This document shows positions 46,050 to 55,886 of a stretch of 63,988 nt of DNA, piece after piece. The notes beneath the pieces were generated by a model, which saw nothing but the letters and a program-made list of their open reading frames with translations, did not search any database and was not told where the DNA came from. How positions within the stretch are numbered: position 1 is the stretch's first letter; every line of letters begins with the position of its first letter. This DNA is from Xanthomonas arboricola pv. juglandis (GTDB taxonomy: Bacteria > Pseudomonadota > Gammaproteobacteria > Xanthomonadales > Xanthomonadaceae): positions 1 to 63,988 of the forward strand of contig NZ_JZEF01000002.1 of assembly GCF_001013475.1 (NCBI RefSeq), written 5' to 3'. The position numbers and the translations under genes were made by a program.

Positions 46050-46871
46050 ATGGGACGCAGAAAGAAGCAAACCGGGTTTGAAGCATTGGCTGCATTGCCG
46101 TGGCCGGCTGGCTTGGTTGCAGGAGTCGCTGCGTATCTTGCGGTGCGCTACGGCATAAGCTGGTGGTTTTCTCAACACGGCGGGATGCTTTCGCAGGGCA
46201 TTGCCCAGCAATCGAGCGGGATGCTCGCGCCATTGGCGTGGATGCTGCTCGGCGTCTGCTGGCTTGCCGCGCTGTTCTCCTACCTGGGCACACGCAGCCG
46301 GCGGCGCTTTTTGGAGACGCGCACAAGCCTGGAGAGCCTGTCCGCCGGCGGCTGGCGGCAGTTCGAGCAATTGGTGGGCGAAGCGTTTCGCCGCCAGGGC
46401 TACAGCGTCGAAGAAACCGGCCTGGGCGGCGCAGACGGCGGCATCGACCTGATCCTGCGCAAGGACGGCCGCCGCACGCTGGTGCAATGCAAACAGTGGA
46501 AGCGCCAGCAGGTTGGCGTCAGCGTCGTGCGGGAGATGTTCGGACTGCTGGCCCATCACCAGGCCCATGCGGTGAAGATCGTTTGTATCGGCACCTACAC
46601 GAAGGACGCAGAGCGCTTCGCACAAGGCAAGCCGATTGAGCTGATTGGGGGCGAACAGTTACTGGACATGATAGGAGCGGTGCAACAACAGGCAGCAGCA
46701 CAACAGACGTCTGCACGCGTCGAACCCGTCTTTGCGTCCACTATCTCGATGTCCGTTGTCACACCAAGCTGCCCGTACTGCGGCAGCGCCCTAGTACAGC
46801 GAAGGAACCGGCGCACCAACGAAGACTTCCTCGGCTGCAGCCAATTCCCCAGCTGCAGAGGAACCGCGTAA
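46050..46871 (+). CDS. Membrane-anchored Mrr-like restriction endonuclease with a zinc ribbon
   Basis: This 273-residue protein has two membrane helices (about 18-34 and 60-85). An Mrr-type PD-(D/E)xK nuclease domain (about 108-215) follows, with FEQLVGEAFRRQGYSVEETG, GGIDLILRKDGR and the catalytic LVQCKQWK. A C-terminal topoisomerase-like zinc ribbon (CPYCGSALVQRRN..FLGCSQFPSC) is at about 240-268. It would cut modified or foreign DNA near the membrane. ATG at 46050 is chosen; 29 codons upstream are open but unlike protein. It lies next to IS remnants, so it may be mobile defence cargo. Confidence 0.85.
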   Translation: MGRRKKQTGFEALAALPWPAGLVAGVAAYLAVRYGISWWFSQHGGMLSQGIAQQSSGMLAPLAWMLLGVCWLAALFSYLGTRSRRRFLETRTSLESLSAGGWRQFEQLVGEAFRRQGYSVEETGLGGADGGIDLILRKDGRRTLVQCKQWKRQQVGVSVVREMFGLLAHHQAHAVKIVCIGTYTKDAERFAQGKPIELIGGEQLLDMIGAVQQQAAAQQTSARVEPVFASTISMSVVTPSCPYCGSALVQRRNRRTNEDFLGCSQFPSCRGTA

Positions 46872-47000
46872 GTGAACCTGACCCTGAGGTTTCCCCACAT
46901 TTCTTCCTGCAAGATCAAGCACTTGATGGGTCAGGATGTGGAAGAAGGTGCGCGCATGGGGCACGCTTCAAGGTGACTAAGCCAGAGAAGAGTGCCGACC

Positions 47001-47079
47001 ATGCGCGCAAGCGAAGTATTGCAGAAGTGTCTGTCTAACTCACTCTCCGGAATGCATGCATTACGCCAACGCAGCTTGC
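47001..47079 (+). pseudogene. 5' fragment of an IS4-type transposase, cut by the IS5-family element
   Basis: ATG 47001 starts MRASEVLQKCLSNSLSGMHA followed by LRQRS, like the N-termini of IS4-family transposases in Xanthomonas. The reading is broken exactly where the inverted repeat of the IS5-family element begins (47080). The rest of the older IS is not seen on the other side. The gap 46872-47000 probably holds its left end. Confidence 0.5.
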
Positions 47080-48308
47080 GGGCACCTCGAACAACCTCGA
47101 TTCTGCCGTTTGAGATGTTCGGTAAGGCGACAGGCCCCCCTCGCACCTGCCGGTCGAAGGGGCGCGAAGAGCCGACCCATGGCATTTCAAACCCGGATTG
47201 CGGCCTGTCAGCCGCCGTTTCCGCTCACGCCGGCACGATCCCCTGGCTCTGCAGCCGCGCCAGCCTCATCAGGTTGTGTGCGGCAACCTTCAGGCCGATC
47301 ACCACCTGGGCTCGCGCCAGGCCAATCGTGCGCAGGCATTTGCCTCCCTGTTGGGCGAGTCGGGCAAACGGATGCTCGCCGAACGCCCGATCCTTGGCGA
47401 TGCGATGGTTCCGACGCTGCTGGGCCAGGCTCAGCGGCTTGTCCGTCTGCCCCTTGTGCTGGATGTCCGCGCGGTAGCCTTGTCGCCTGAGTTCGGTTTC
47501 CCGAGCCTGGCTGGCATAGGCGCTGTCGGCCCGTACCGTGCGCCCGGTGTTGACTGGATCGAGCAGCGTCTCGAAGTGCCGGCTGTCGTGCACGTTGGCC
47601 GCACTCACCTCGTGCCGCCGGATGAACCCCCAGCGCCGATCCGTGTTGGCGTGCAGCTTGTAGCCGTAATGGGCCTTGCCGTGCTTGAGCGTCCAGCGCG
47701 CCTGCACGTCCTTCTGCCGCCGCTTGGCATCGCTCCAGTCCTGCACAGCCTCGCCTCGCTTGATCCGGGCGTTCTCCTCGCGCGTATTGCGCTGGATCGG
47801 CGCGCTGACGATGCTCGCATCAATGATCTGTCCACCCCGGGCAATGAACCCGGCCCGCTGCAACTGGCCGCTCACCGCCGCGCTGATGTCGCCGATCAGA
47901 TCGTTCTTCTTGAGCCGCTCACGCCACACCCAGATCGTCTTGGCGTCAGGCACCTTGCCGCTGTGTTCCAACCCCAGGAAGCGCTGGAAGCTGCGACGGT
48001 CCAGCACCTGGTACTCCAGCGCCTCGTCGGACAGGTTGTACAACTGCTGCAACAGCAGCAGCCGGATCATCAGCTCCGTCGGCCACGCCGGGCGACCGCC
48101 CTTGGCACCCGTGCCCAGGCGAAGGTGGCCATCGATCACCGCCGCGATCGCGACGAAATCGATGTGCCGCGACAGCAGCTCCAGCGGATCGCTCAACTGC
48201 TGGCGCTTGGCTTCGCGCTCGGCCCCGGCAAACAGACTGATCATCGGCTCTTACCCTGGATGGCGGTGGAACTATGATGCCAAGGATCGGGGGTTTTTAG
48301 AGCTGCCC
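47080..48308 (-). mobile_element. IS5-family insertion sequence, complete copy
   Basis: The ends are imperfect inverted repeats: GGGCACCTCGAACAACCTCG at the left and the complement of GGGCAGCTCTAAAAACCCCC at the right, giving an element of about 1.23 kb with one transposase gene. A second copy in the opposite orientation starts at 63735. No obvious matching target duplication is seen next to the ends; TTAA borders the transposase-start end of both copies. Confidence 0.75.
47225..48244 (-). CDS. IS5-family transposase
   Basis: The 339-residue transposase begins MISLFAGAEREAKRQQLSDP. It has the DDE features of IS5-group enzymes: IIDASIVSAP (first Asp), RADSAYAS (second Asp) and the Y-R-x-E-like C-terminus around KDRAFGEHPF. 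Length is typical and the frame is intact, so the copy may be active. It resembles IS1478-type elements of Xanthomonas, but the exact IS name is not certain. Confidence 0.92.
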   Translation of the reverse strand: MISLFAGAEREAKRQQLSDPLELLSRHIDFVAIAAVIDGHLRLGTGAKGGRPAWPTELMIRLLLLQQLYNLSDEALEYQVLDRRSFQRFLGLEHSGKVPDAKTIWVWRERLKKNDLIGDISAAVSGQLQRAGFIARGGQIIDASIVSAPIQRNTREENARIKRGEAVQDWSDAKRRQKDVQARWTLKHGKAHYGYKLHANTDRRWGFIRRHEVSAANVHDSRHFETLLDPVNTGRTVRADSAYASQARETELRRQGYRADIQHKGQTDKPLSLAQQRRNHRIAKDRAFGEHPFARLAQQGGKCLRTIGLARAQVVIGLKVAAHNLMRLARLQSQGIVPA

Positions 48309-48309
48309 T

Positions 48310-48438
48310 TAAGTCAATGAGGTCGCCAAGTCATACGAATTACAGTCTGAACGAAGTGCGTTGGCCATCATTGATGGTAACGCGAACATTCAAAGTGCCG
48401 AAATTCTGACGCGAATGGCAGGTGCGGTTAAATGGTGA
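48310..48438 (+). pseudogene. 3' remnant of an unknown gene cut by the IS element
   Basis: Directly after the IS end a plus-strand frame reads NEVAKSYELQSERSALAIID and then SAEILTRMAGAVKW before a stop at 48436. It has a protein-like composition and no start, which fits the tail of a gene interrupted by the IS. I do not recognise the family. The following 48439-48665 holds no gene except the chemoreceptor promoter region. Confidence 0.35.
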
Positions 48439-48665
48439 CTACGAGTGACCACATGAAGCGCTGACCGGACCGTACTTTGTCGTCTTCACCATTCCGGTGC
48501 TTGGCTGTGGCCACGCTTCTCCAAAATTTCACGCCACGCTCTAAAGATTAGAGCCTGTAGGCCGATCTAGTATCAATGCCCAGGCATAACGCGTCGGCAG
48601 AGTTCTGAACCAACTGTTCTTGGCCTATGGGTCATGCCCCCCCCTACCTGCATTGGGATCTCGTA

Positions 48666-50906
48666 ATGAATTTTACACGCCGCCTCCGTATCGGAGCGCG
48701 ACTAGCAACCGGCTTTGGCCTGCTCCTTGCGCTCATCGTTTTGACTAGCACCGTGGCACTTGAAGGTAATAAAACGCAGAGCCGAGAACTTAACCGCGTT
48801 GTGGATGTCGGCTTGGCGAAGATGGTGGCACTCACCACGCTACTGGACATCAATAACGACATGATTGTTGCGCGTCGAGAAATGACACTTCTGCGCGATC
48901 CTGCAAGTTCAGGAGCCTATCAGGCGCAGATCAAAACGCTAGTTGGGCGCTATGAGCTGACTTGGAAGAATTACAATGAGAAGTTCCCTGCGCCGGATGC
49001 GGCTGCCCGTGGTCGGCGCACCCGCATTGAGCAACTGCGTGCCATTGCGATGCCAATCAATCGACAAATAGGCGAGCGGCTGGAGGCTGGGGATTACGAT
49101 GGCGCGGTGGCCATCACTCTAAACAAAGCAAGACCTGCGATGCAGGCGTGGAACAAAGCAATCTCCGAGAGCGTGGCAGAGCAAAAACGTAATATTGCAA
49201 CATCGGCCGCCCAAGCAACTCAGGCTAACAAACGTAGCAACGCGATGATTTGGATATTTGGCGCTTTAAGTCTACTGATTGGAGGCTTGGCGGCATGGAT
49301 GATCACGCAGAGCTTGACGAAGCCGCTATCGCAAGCACTTGCATCCATTACTGCCGTCGCGCGAGGAGATTTGAGCGTAAAGAGCAATGATGCAACTGGC
49401 GATGAGATTGGCCAGATGCTGAGAGCGTCCGACGACATGGTAACGATGCTGCAGCGGTACTCAGACCAAACAGCGACGATGATTCACAAGCACGCCGGCG
49501 AAGACATCAGCTACCGGATGCCTGAATCCTTTCCAGGGATCTATGGAGAGCTGGCACGGGGCATTAATACGATGATGTTTGAGCACCTTGATGCCATTGT
49601 CGATTCCATGGCAGTACTTGAAGAGTATGCGCGAGGAGATCTGCGCCGGGATGCTCGCCGCCTGCCTGCTACGCGAGCGTTCTTGCATGAATCTATGGAC
49701 GCAGCTAAAGCTAGCTTGATGGCTATCAATACGGAAATTAAACGATTGGCTCAATCTGCGGCAAATGGCGACTTCGCCGCGCGGGGTAATACGGATCACT
49801 TCCAGCATGATTTCCGAGTGATGGTCGAAGATCTGAATTCCATGATGCATATCAGCGATACAAATCTCGGTAAGCTGTCAGAGCTTCTCGGGGCGATTGC
49901 GCAAGGCGACCTTACTGCACGGATGGATGGAGAATTTCTGGGTGTCTTCGCCACATTGCGTGATGACGCCAACATGACCGCGCGTCAGCTTGCGACCATT
50001 GTTGGCCGGATTCAGCAGTCAGTCACCGCGATCAACTCTGCGGCTGGAGAAATTGCGGCAGGCAATCAGGATCTTTCCCAGCGCACCGAACAGCAGGCAG
50101 CCAATCTGGAGGAAACTGCCGCCTCTATGGAGGAATTGACATCAACCGTGCGTCAAAACGCAGAGCACGCGCGTCAAGCGAATCAGTTGTCAATCGGTGC
50201 GGCCGAAGTGGCTTCCGAAGGAAGACAGACAGTGGCTAAGGTAGTTGAAACGATGGCTGGCATCGAGGTGGCCTCGCGTAAGATTGGAGATATTAACTCG
50301 GTTATCGATGGCATCGCATTCCAGACCAACATTCTTGCGCTAAACGCGGCCGTCGAAGCTGCTAGAGCTGGGGAGCAGGGCCGTGGCTTTGCTGTTGTTG
50401 CAACTGAAGTACGCACTCTTGCCCAGAGGGCTACCATTGCGGCAAAGGAGATCAAGGACCTCATCGACGATTCTGTGGGGCGCGTAACTGGGGGCTCACA
50501 GCTGGTGAACAAAGCCGGCGAGACTATGGTTGAAATCGTGGCAAGTGTGCAACGGGTCACCAACATCATGGGTGAGATTTCTGCTGCGTCCCAAGAGCAG
50601 TCTGCAGGTATCGAGCAGGTTAATCAGACCGTTACGCAGATGGATGAAGCCACACAGCAAAATGCTGCATTGGTTGAAGAAGCAACCGCTGCTGCCCGGT
50701 CAATGGAGGAGCAGGCTAACCAGCTGAGTGATGCAGTATCGGTTTTCAAGGTTGAGAGCGCTGCCTCAGCGATCAGTTCATCTACAAAACCCCTTAGTTC
50801 CGCCTCACCTCGTATCACACCGTCAGCCAAAGCAAAATTAGCCTGGCAAGGATCCTCCAAGGTAAACGCTAGACTTCCAAGCACTACAGAGTGGCAGAAC
50901 TTATAA
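48666..50906 (+). CDS. Methyl-accepting chemotaxis protein
   Basis: This 746-residue receptor has a membrane helix (12-32), a periplasmic four-helix-bundle ligand domain (about 35-200), a second helix (about 207-228) and several HAMP units (about 230-450). The signalling hairpin tip is at about 540-590 ([20 protein letters not shown]). Methylation-region Glu pairs are visible ([16 protein letters not shown]). It has no C-terminal CheR pentapeptide. G+C is lower than in most neighbours, as seen in Xanthomonas tsr clusters. ATG 48666 is chosen over 48627 because the helix follows it directly. Confidence 0.93.
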   Translation: MNFTRRLRIGARLATGFGLLLALIVLTSTVALEGNKTQSRELNRVVDVGLAKMVALTTLLDINNDMIVARREMTLLRDPASSGAYQAQIKTLVGRYELTWKNYNEKFPAPDAAARGRRTRIEQLRAIAMPINRQIGERLEAGDYDGAVAITLNKARPAMQAWNKAISESVAEQKRNIATSAAQATQANKRSNAMIWIFGALSLLIGGLAAWMITQSLTKPLSQALASITAVARGDLSVKSNDATGDEIGQMLRASDDMVTMLQRYSDQTATMIHKHAGEDISYRMPESFPGIYGELARGINTMMFEHLDAIVDSMAVLEEYARGDLRRDARRLPATRAFLHESMDAAKASLMAINTEIKRLAQSAANGDFAARGNTDHFQHDFRVMVEDLNSMMHISDTNLGKLSELLGAIAQGDLTARMDGEFLGVFATLRDDANMTARQLATIVGRIQQSVTAINSAAGEIAAGNQDLSQRTEQQAANLEETAASMEELTSTVRQNAEHARQANQLSIGAAEVASEGRQTVAKVVETMAGIEVASRKIGDINSVIDGIAFQTNILALNAAVEAARAGEQGRGFAVVATEVRTLAQRATIAAKEIKDLIDDSVGRVTGGSQLVNKAGETMVEIVASVQRVTNIMGEISAASQEQSAGIEQVNQTVTQMDEATQQNAALVEEATAAARSMEEQANQLSDAVSVFKVESAASAISSSTKPLSSASPRITPSAKAKLAWQGSSKVNARLPSTTEWQNL

Positions 50907-50925
50907 GGCGGATATAAACATTAAG

Positions 50926-50960
50926 GCCCGGTTGCCTTCGCGACCGGGCTCTTTAATTTT
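50926..50960 (+). terminator. Rho-independent terminator after the chemoreceptor gene
   Basis: GCCCGGT (50926-50932) pairs with ACCGGGC (50943-50949) around a 10-base loop and is followed by TCTTTAATTTT. Position 20 bp after the stop supports termination. Confidence 0.85.
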
Positions 50961-51363
50961 CGCAGTCTGTCCGAACAAGCTACCCAGGGGCGAGAACGTC
51001 CTGTACATGCTGACGCCGCTCTAGTTAGATATGTATAGGTGCAACAAGGTTTTTCTCCGGCAATGACTCAAAACGCGCAGACCCAGACGAAGATGTTCAT
51101 GCCAGTTGGTAACCAGGCGACAAACGGCGATTCTTACAAAGCCGGCAGATAGTTAGGCGCCGCCTTCTCAGATGTCTGTAATTCCAAAGATTAACAACGT
51201 GGTTAACTGATCGCGAGACGTGATGGCTAGGCGCTTCAAGGTCGCGCCTGGAAAATGGATTTACATTTTTCACGCGCGTACCAACCAGCTTTACAAAGCA
51301 ATTTAATTGGCTCGATCACGAGAACCGGGGACCCTAATCAGGTCCTCTCTTTCTTTCCGAGCA
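50961..51363. other. Gap before the phage tail module
   Basis: The region is AT-richer and holds only a 29-codon frame (51063-51152, MTQNAQTQTKMFMPVGNQAT) with no ribosome site or family. No attachment site, lysis gene or head gene is seen. A promoter for the tail genes is expected; no phage-type promoter is clear. Confidence 0.35.
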
Positions 51364-52254
51364 ATGGCATCTTTCACCGCAGTCGATCTATCGAAACTTC
51401 AAGCTCCAGACCTGATCGAAGCTCTGGACTTCGAGACGATCTTCGCTGATGCATTCGCACAGTTTCGTCGGCTCATGCCGGAGTTCTCCGCGCTCACGGA
51501 AGCCGACCCGGTCTACAAGCTCCTGCAGCTGTTTGCCGCCCGTGAGCTGCTGATCCGCCAGCGTGCTAATGACAAGGCACAGCAAACCATGCTGGCCTTC
51601 GCCACCGGTACCAACCTCGATCACCTCGGCGCGCTGTTCGGCGTCGCTCGCTTGGTGCTGGACCCCGGTCAACCCGACGCCGGCGTCGCGCCGGCCTTTG
51701 AGACCGACGTGGACTTCCGCCGCCGCATCCAGCTGGCGCCCGAAGGCTTCAGCGTTGCCGGCCCAGAAGGCGCGTACATCTATCACGCGCTCAGTGCTGC
51801 CGCCGATGTCATGGACGCCAGCGCGACCAGCCCCGCACCTGGGCAAGTGCTGGTCACCGTGCAATCGCGCACCGGCGATGGCACCGCGCCGCAGGCACTG
51901 CTCGATCAAGTGGCCGCCATGCTCACCGATGACGACGTGCGGCCCATGACAGACGAAGTCGCGGTGCAGAGCGCTCAGATCGTCCCGTACGCCATTCGTG
52001 GGCGCATCTACACCTATGCCGGGCCTGACTCAGCGGTGGTCATGCGCGAAGCACTGCGCAGCCTTCAGGCCTATCTCGCCGAAGCGCACCGCATCGGCCG
52101 CGACGTTCCGGAATCCGCCATCAAGGCCAAGCTGTTCGCCGATGGCGTGCAACGCATCGAGCTGGACTCGCCTGCAGCCGACATTCGGATCAGCCGCACG
52201 CAGGCCGCCTACTGCACCGCGATCGACATCGTGCACGCCGGCATCGATGAGTAA
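51364..52254 (+). CDS. P2 gpJ-like baseplate assembly protein
   Basis: This 296-residue protein has the baseplate-J fold of contractile tails: LQLFAARELLIRQRANDKAQ, ATGTNLDHLGALFGVAR and the domain ending DIVHAGIDE. It forms the wedge of the baseplate. ATG 51364 is chosen since the conserved start ASFTAVDLSKL follows. It overlaps the gpI gene by 8 bp. Confidence 0.92.
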   Translation: MASFTAVDLSKLQAPDLIEALDFETIFADAFAQFRRLMPEFSALTEADPVYKLLQLFAARELLIRQRANDKAQQTMLAFATGTNLDHLGALFGVARLVLDPGQPDAGVAPAFETDVDFRRRIQLAPEGFSVAGPEGAYIYHALSAAADVMDASATSPAPGQVLVTVQSRTGDGTAPQALLDQVAAMLTDDDVRPMTDEVAVQSAQIVPYAIRGRIYTYAGPDSAVVMREALRSLQAYLAEAHRIGRDVPESAIKAKLFADGVQRIELDSPAADIRISRTQAAYCTAIDIVHAGIDE

Positions 52255-52792
52255 TTCACCGCTGCCGCCCAACGCCACGCCGATGGAGCGCGCCCTGGCC
52301 GCCGTCACCGAGCGTCTGGAAGCGATCCCGCTGCCGTATCCAGACCTGTGGAACCCGGACACGTGCCCGGCCGGTCATCTGCCGTGGCTGGCGTGGACGC
52401 TATCGGTCGACGACTGGAAGGCCGACTGGAGCGATGCGGTCAAGCGCTCGCGCCTGCGCAGCGCTATGGCAATCCAGCGTCGCAAAGGCACGGCCAACAG
52501 CGTGCGGATGGTGGTCGAGTCGTTCGGCGGTGCGGTGGCCATTCGCGAGTGGTGGCAACAGGAGCCGCGCGGCCAGCCGCACACATTCGAGCTGGCGCTG
52601 ACGCTGACTGGTGCCGATGGGCAGAGTGCCAGCGCCAGGTTCGTCGAGGAAGTCATCGCCGAGGTTGAGCGCACCAAGCCCGTGCGCTCGCATTTCAACT
52701 TCACGCAAGGATTCCAGGCCGAGGCACGACTCAATGTCGTCGCACGCGGCAGAACCACCTTGTTCCTGCGCCTGCAGGGCGAGGCGAGCTAG
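52247..52792 (+). CDS. P2 gpI-like tail/baseplate protein
   Basis: The 181-residue protein matches the phage tail protein I family: LPYPDLWNPDTCPAGHLPWL, LSVDDWKADWSDAVKRS and an internal RRKGTANSVRMVVESFGG. It joins the baseplate to the fibre. The ATG overlaps the end of J, as is usual in this module. Confidence 0.92.
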   Translation: MSNSPLPPNATPMERALAAVTERLEAIPLPYPDLWNPDTCPAGHLPWLAWTLSVDDWKADWSDAVKRSRLRSAMAIQRRKGTANSVRMVVESFGGAVAIREWWQQEPRGQPHTFELALTLTGADGQSASARFVEEVIAEVERTKPVRSHFNFTQGFQAEARLNVVARGRTTLFLRLQGEAS

Positions 52793-52801
52793 AGAGCACA
52801 C

Positions 52802-54307
52802 ATGCCCGGACTCAAACTCAAGATCACCACCGCCGGCCGCCATGCCCTGATCAATGCCAAGCAGACCGGCACACAGGCGGTGACCATCGCCGCAGTCGGA
52901 TTGACCAGCGCAGCGTTCGTGGCCGATGCCGAGCTCAAGGCGCTACCGTCTGAGATCAAGCGCCTGACCACCATCGGCGGGACGGTCACGGCCAAGGACA
53001 CGATGCACGTCTCGGTGCGCGACGAATCCAACGCCGTCTATAGCTGCTACGGGTTCGGCCTGTACCTGGCCGATGGCACGCTGTTTGCCGCCTACGGTCA
53101 GTCCGCGCTGCTGGTGGAGAAGTCTGGCGCCGCCTCGGTGCTGCTGGCGATCGACGTGGTGATGGCCGACGTGGACACCGCGCAGATCACCTTCGGCGAT
53201 ACCAACTTCACCGATCCAGCGGCGACGGTGGACGTGCCGGGTGTTGTGCGCTTGTCCACGGACGCGCAAGCAATTGAAGGTCTGGACAAAGAGCGGGCGC
53301 TGTCGCCGGCCAACCTGATTGCCGTATTGAATGCGCGCCTGGGCGATGCTGCACCCACTGACTTCATCAAAGGGCTACTGGCCCGGCCGACTGCGGCAGC
53401 GGCGCGCAACATGCTCGGCCTTCGCTCTGCGGCGACGTTTCATGTTGGACCTGGCAATGGCTTGGATGCTGATCTCTTGGATGGACAGGAGGGCGCGTGG
53501 TATCGCGACTTCCGCAATCTGCAGAACGTGCCGAGCTCGTTCTTGCTGCCAGGCCAGATCGTGATTATGGCCTCGCTCTTTCCGCCTGCAGGTCTACTGC
53601 TATGCGATGGCACGGCAGTCTCACGCACGAAGTATTCGGCGTTGTTTGCGGCGATCGGTACCGTCTACGGTGCCGGGGATGGCAGCACCACGTTCAACCT
53701 ACCGTTGATGCGTGAAGGCACCACGGTCACCCACACCAATTCCTCACAGTTTGTCGGCGTCCACAGCAACGGCCAGGTGATCAGTCATACGCACGGCGCC
53801 AGTGCGGCCGCTGTCGGCGACCATGCGCACTACACCGCACTCGGCGCAGCCGGCATCCACGCACATGGTGCAAGCGTCAACCCGGCCGGCGATCACGCGC
53901 ACGGTGCTTGGACTGATGCGCAGGGCTACCACGCGCACGGCGGTAGCACTAGCGCCTCAGGGGACCACCAACATCCAGGCGTGATTCCCTCCAATGCCAT
54001 CAACGGCTATGGCATCTACCGCGAGCGGGACAATGATGCATCGCCCTCGGATGGCTGGACCGGTGCCGGTGGCAACCACGCCCACAGCATCGGAACTGAT
54101 GCCACCGGTAATCACACCCACAACATTGGCATGAACGGCTCAGGCAACCACACCCACGGGATCGGCATCGCCGAGGGCGGCAATCACGTGCACGTGGTGG
54201 ATCACCGTGGCGCTGGCGCCCACAACCATGCCATCACCGTCAACGCTGCGGGCGGCGCAGACAACTTGCCTGCAGGCCTGCGCATGACCTACTGCATCGC
54301 CTACTGA
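52802..54307 (+). CDS. Tail fibre protein with collar domain and repeated His-x-His motifs
   Basis: This 501-residue protein has a P2-gpH-like N-terminus (MPGLKLKITTAGRHALINAK), a middle region, and a phage tail collar domain (about 260-310, LLCDGTAVSRTKYSALFAAI). The C-terminal region (about 330-480) has at least nine GDHAH/GNHTH-type motifs. HxH motifs in fibres bind iron or other metals along a trimeric needle. This gene should set host specificity. It lies right after gpI, as expected. Confidence 0.88.
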   Translation: MPGLKLKITTAGRHALINAKQTGTQAVTIAAVGLTSAAFVADAELKALPSEIKRLTTIGGTVTAKDTMHVSVRDESNAVYSCYGFGLYLADGTLFAAYGQSALLVEKSGAASVLLAIDVVMADVDTAQITFGDTNFTDPAATVDVPGVVRLSTDAQAIEGLDKERALSPANLIAVLNARLGDAAPTDFIKGLLARPTAAAARNMLGLRSAATFHVGPGNGLDADLLDGQEGAWYRDFRNLQNVPSSFLLPGQIVIMASLFPPAGLLLCDGTAVSRTKYSALFAAIGTVYGAGDGSTTFNLPLMREGTTVTHTNSSQFVGVHSNGQVISHTHGASAAAVGDHAHYTALGAAGIHAHGASVNPAGDHAHGAWTDAQGYHAHGGSTSASGDHQHPGVIPSNAINGYGIYRERDNDASPSDGWTGAGGNHAHSIGTDATGNHTHNIGMNGSGNHTHGIGIAEGGNHVHVVDHRGAGAHNHAITVNAAGGADNLPAGLRMTYCIAY

Positions 54308-54316
54308 GGATTGACC

Positions 54317-54895
54317 ATGACCAACCCGCTACCACGCACCAGCACTGCATATGCTTACGACGCCACCACCGGTGAATACACCGGGCCGGTGACCGTCTAT
54401 CTCTCCGAGTTGGAGGGACGCTACCCACTGCCTCCCAACACGGTTGCCACCGCACCGGCGCCGCCTGCAGGGCTGTATCAGCGGCACCGCCTGTCGCCAA
54501 CGTCTGCGAGCTGGGAGCTGGTGCCGGACTATCGCGGCGTGATGCTCTACAGCACAGACACCGCCGCGCCGGTTGCCAACACGCTTGCCTTGGGCGATGC
54601 ACTGCCGCAGGGTTACACCACCTCGCAGCCGATCGCGTTCCTACCCAGCGACTACCGCCGCAACGTGTGGGACGCTGCACGCGCGAGTTGGCGCGCAGAT
54701 CCGGATTACAGCGCCGCGCTGGTGTGGGAAAAAGCCACCGGCGCGATCGCACCGCGCCTGGCCGCCGGCGTCGCGTTGCCGGGACAGCTGACCACCGTGG
54801 CCGCACCGGTTTCGATCGACGGCACAGTGGTGTGGGACGAAGCGACACAGGCATGGTTCGTACAACCCAGGCCGTCTGAAGAAGCGGCTGTGTAG
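54317..54895 (+). CDS. Tail fibre assembly/chaperone-like protein
   Basis: The 192-residue protein follows the fibre gene as P2 G does. It begins with AYAYDATTGEYTGPVTVYLS and has repeated short segments (NTVATAPAPPAG, RRNVWDAARASWRADPDYSA) common in fibre assembly proteins of lambdoid and P2-like tails. The ATG at 54317 is preferred over TTG six bases before. Confidence 0.75.
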   Translation: MTNPLPRTSTAYAYDATTGEYTGPVTVYLSELEGRYPLPPNTVATAPAPPAGLYQRHRLSPTSASWELVPDYRGVMLYSTDTAAPVANTLALGDALPQGYTTSQPIAFLPSDYRRNVWDAARASWRADPDYSAALVWEKATGAIAPRLAAGVALPGQLTTVAAPVSIDGTVVWDEATQAWFVQPRPSEEAAV

Positions 54896-54955
54896 CCCAG
54901 CGCTTTACGTACCAATTGCAGTGCGCAACACCGTGCAGCCACTGACCATGGCTGC

Positions 54956-55519
54956 ATGGGCAACGCATCCTCCGCACTGAGTAACGCCATTCGCCTCGGC
55001 ACTGTCGCCGAGGTGAATCTTGCCAACGCGCGATGCCGCGTGCAGGTCGGCGAGATGCTGACCGACTATCTGCCCTGGGTGGTCACCCTGGCCGGCACCA
55101 CCATCATCTGGTCGGCGCCGGCGATCGGCGAACAAGTCGTGGTGCTGTCGCCGGCTGGCGACCTGGCCGATGGCGTGGTGCTACGGGGCCTGTACTCCGA
55201 CCAATTTGCCGCGCCTGCCGCGTCCGACACGCTCCATGTGCTGCGCTTTGCCGATGGCGCGCAGATCCACTACGACACCGAGGCGCATGCGCTGCAGGCC
55301 ACGCTGCCCAGCGGCGGTACCGCGTCCATTACCGCCGATGGCGGCATCACGCTCAATGGCCCGCTGACCGTCAACGGCAAGACGATGCTCAACGGTGATG
55401 CGACCATCACCGGCACCGCGAAGGCGACCACCGATGTCATCGGCGGCGGGATCAGCCTCAAGAACCACAAAACCACTGGCGTGACCGCCGGCAGCGCACT
55501 CAGCGGTGGTCCGCAGTGA
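54956..55519 (+). CDS. P2 gpV-like baseplate spike protein
   Basis: The 187-residue protein has the OB-fold start of gpV (IRLGTVAEVNLANARCRVQV), YLPWVVTLAGTTIIWSAPAI, and a beta-helix spike region (SGGTASITADGGITLNGPLT). The end HKTTGVTAGSALSGGPQ is typical of membrane-piercing spikes. It tips the inner tube. The fibre-first placement differs from P2, in which V-W precede J-I. Confidence 0.9.
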   Translation: MGNASSALSNAIRLGTVAEVNLANARCRVQVGEMLTDYLPWVVTLAGTTIIWSAPAIGEQVVVLSPAGDLADGVVLRGLYSDQFAAPAASDTLHVLRFADGAQIHYDTEAHALQATLPSGGTASITADGGITLNGPLTVNGKTMLNGDATITGTAKATTDVIGGGISLKNHKTTGVTAGSALSGGPQ

Positions 55520-55875
55520 TCGGCGTTGATGCCACCACCGGTCGTGTGATCGAAGGCGAGCAGCACCTGGCCCAATCGATCGCCTGCATCCTCACCACGC
55601 CCATCGGCACGCGCGAGCAGCGCCGCGACTTCGGCTCGCTGCTGCCGGAGCTGATCGACCAGCCGTTCAACGGCGCCACCCGCACTCTGCTCTACGGCGC
55701 CACCGCCACCGCACTGATGCGCTGGGAGCCGCGCCTGCGCCTGACCCGCGTCGCCCTGGTCATCGGCGATACGCCTAGCAGCTTCGTGCTGACGATCGAA
55801 GGCGAACGCACCGACGTTGCTCCCGCCAATGCGCGCTTGCGCATGACCCTCCCGCTCCGCTTCCGCTCGTCCTGA
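55516..55875 (+). CDS. P2 gpW/gp25-like baseplate protein
   Basis: The 119-residue protein is of the GPW/gp25 family: IACILTTPIGTREQRRDFGS and LLPELIDQPFNGATRTLLYG. It is the core baseplate wedge protein related to lysozyme-fold gp25. The GTG start at 55516 overlaps the gpV TGA by 4 bp. Confidence 0.9.
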   Translation: MIGVDATTGRVIEGEQHLAQSIACILTTPIGTREQRRDFGSLLPELIDQPFNGATRTLLYGATATALMRWEPRLRLTRVALVIGDTPSSFVLTIEGERTDVAPANARLRMTLPLRFRSS

Positions 55876-55886
55876 TCGAGGAACCT

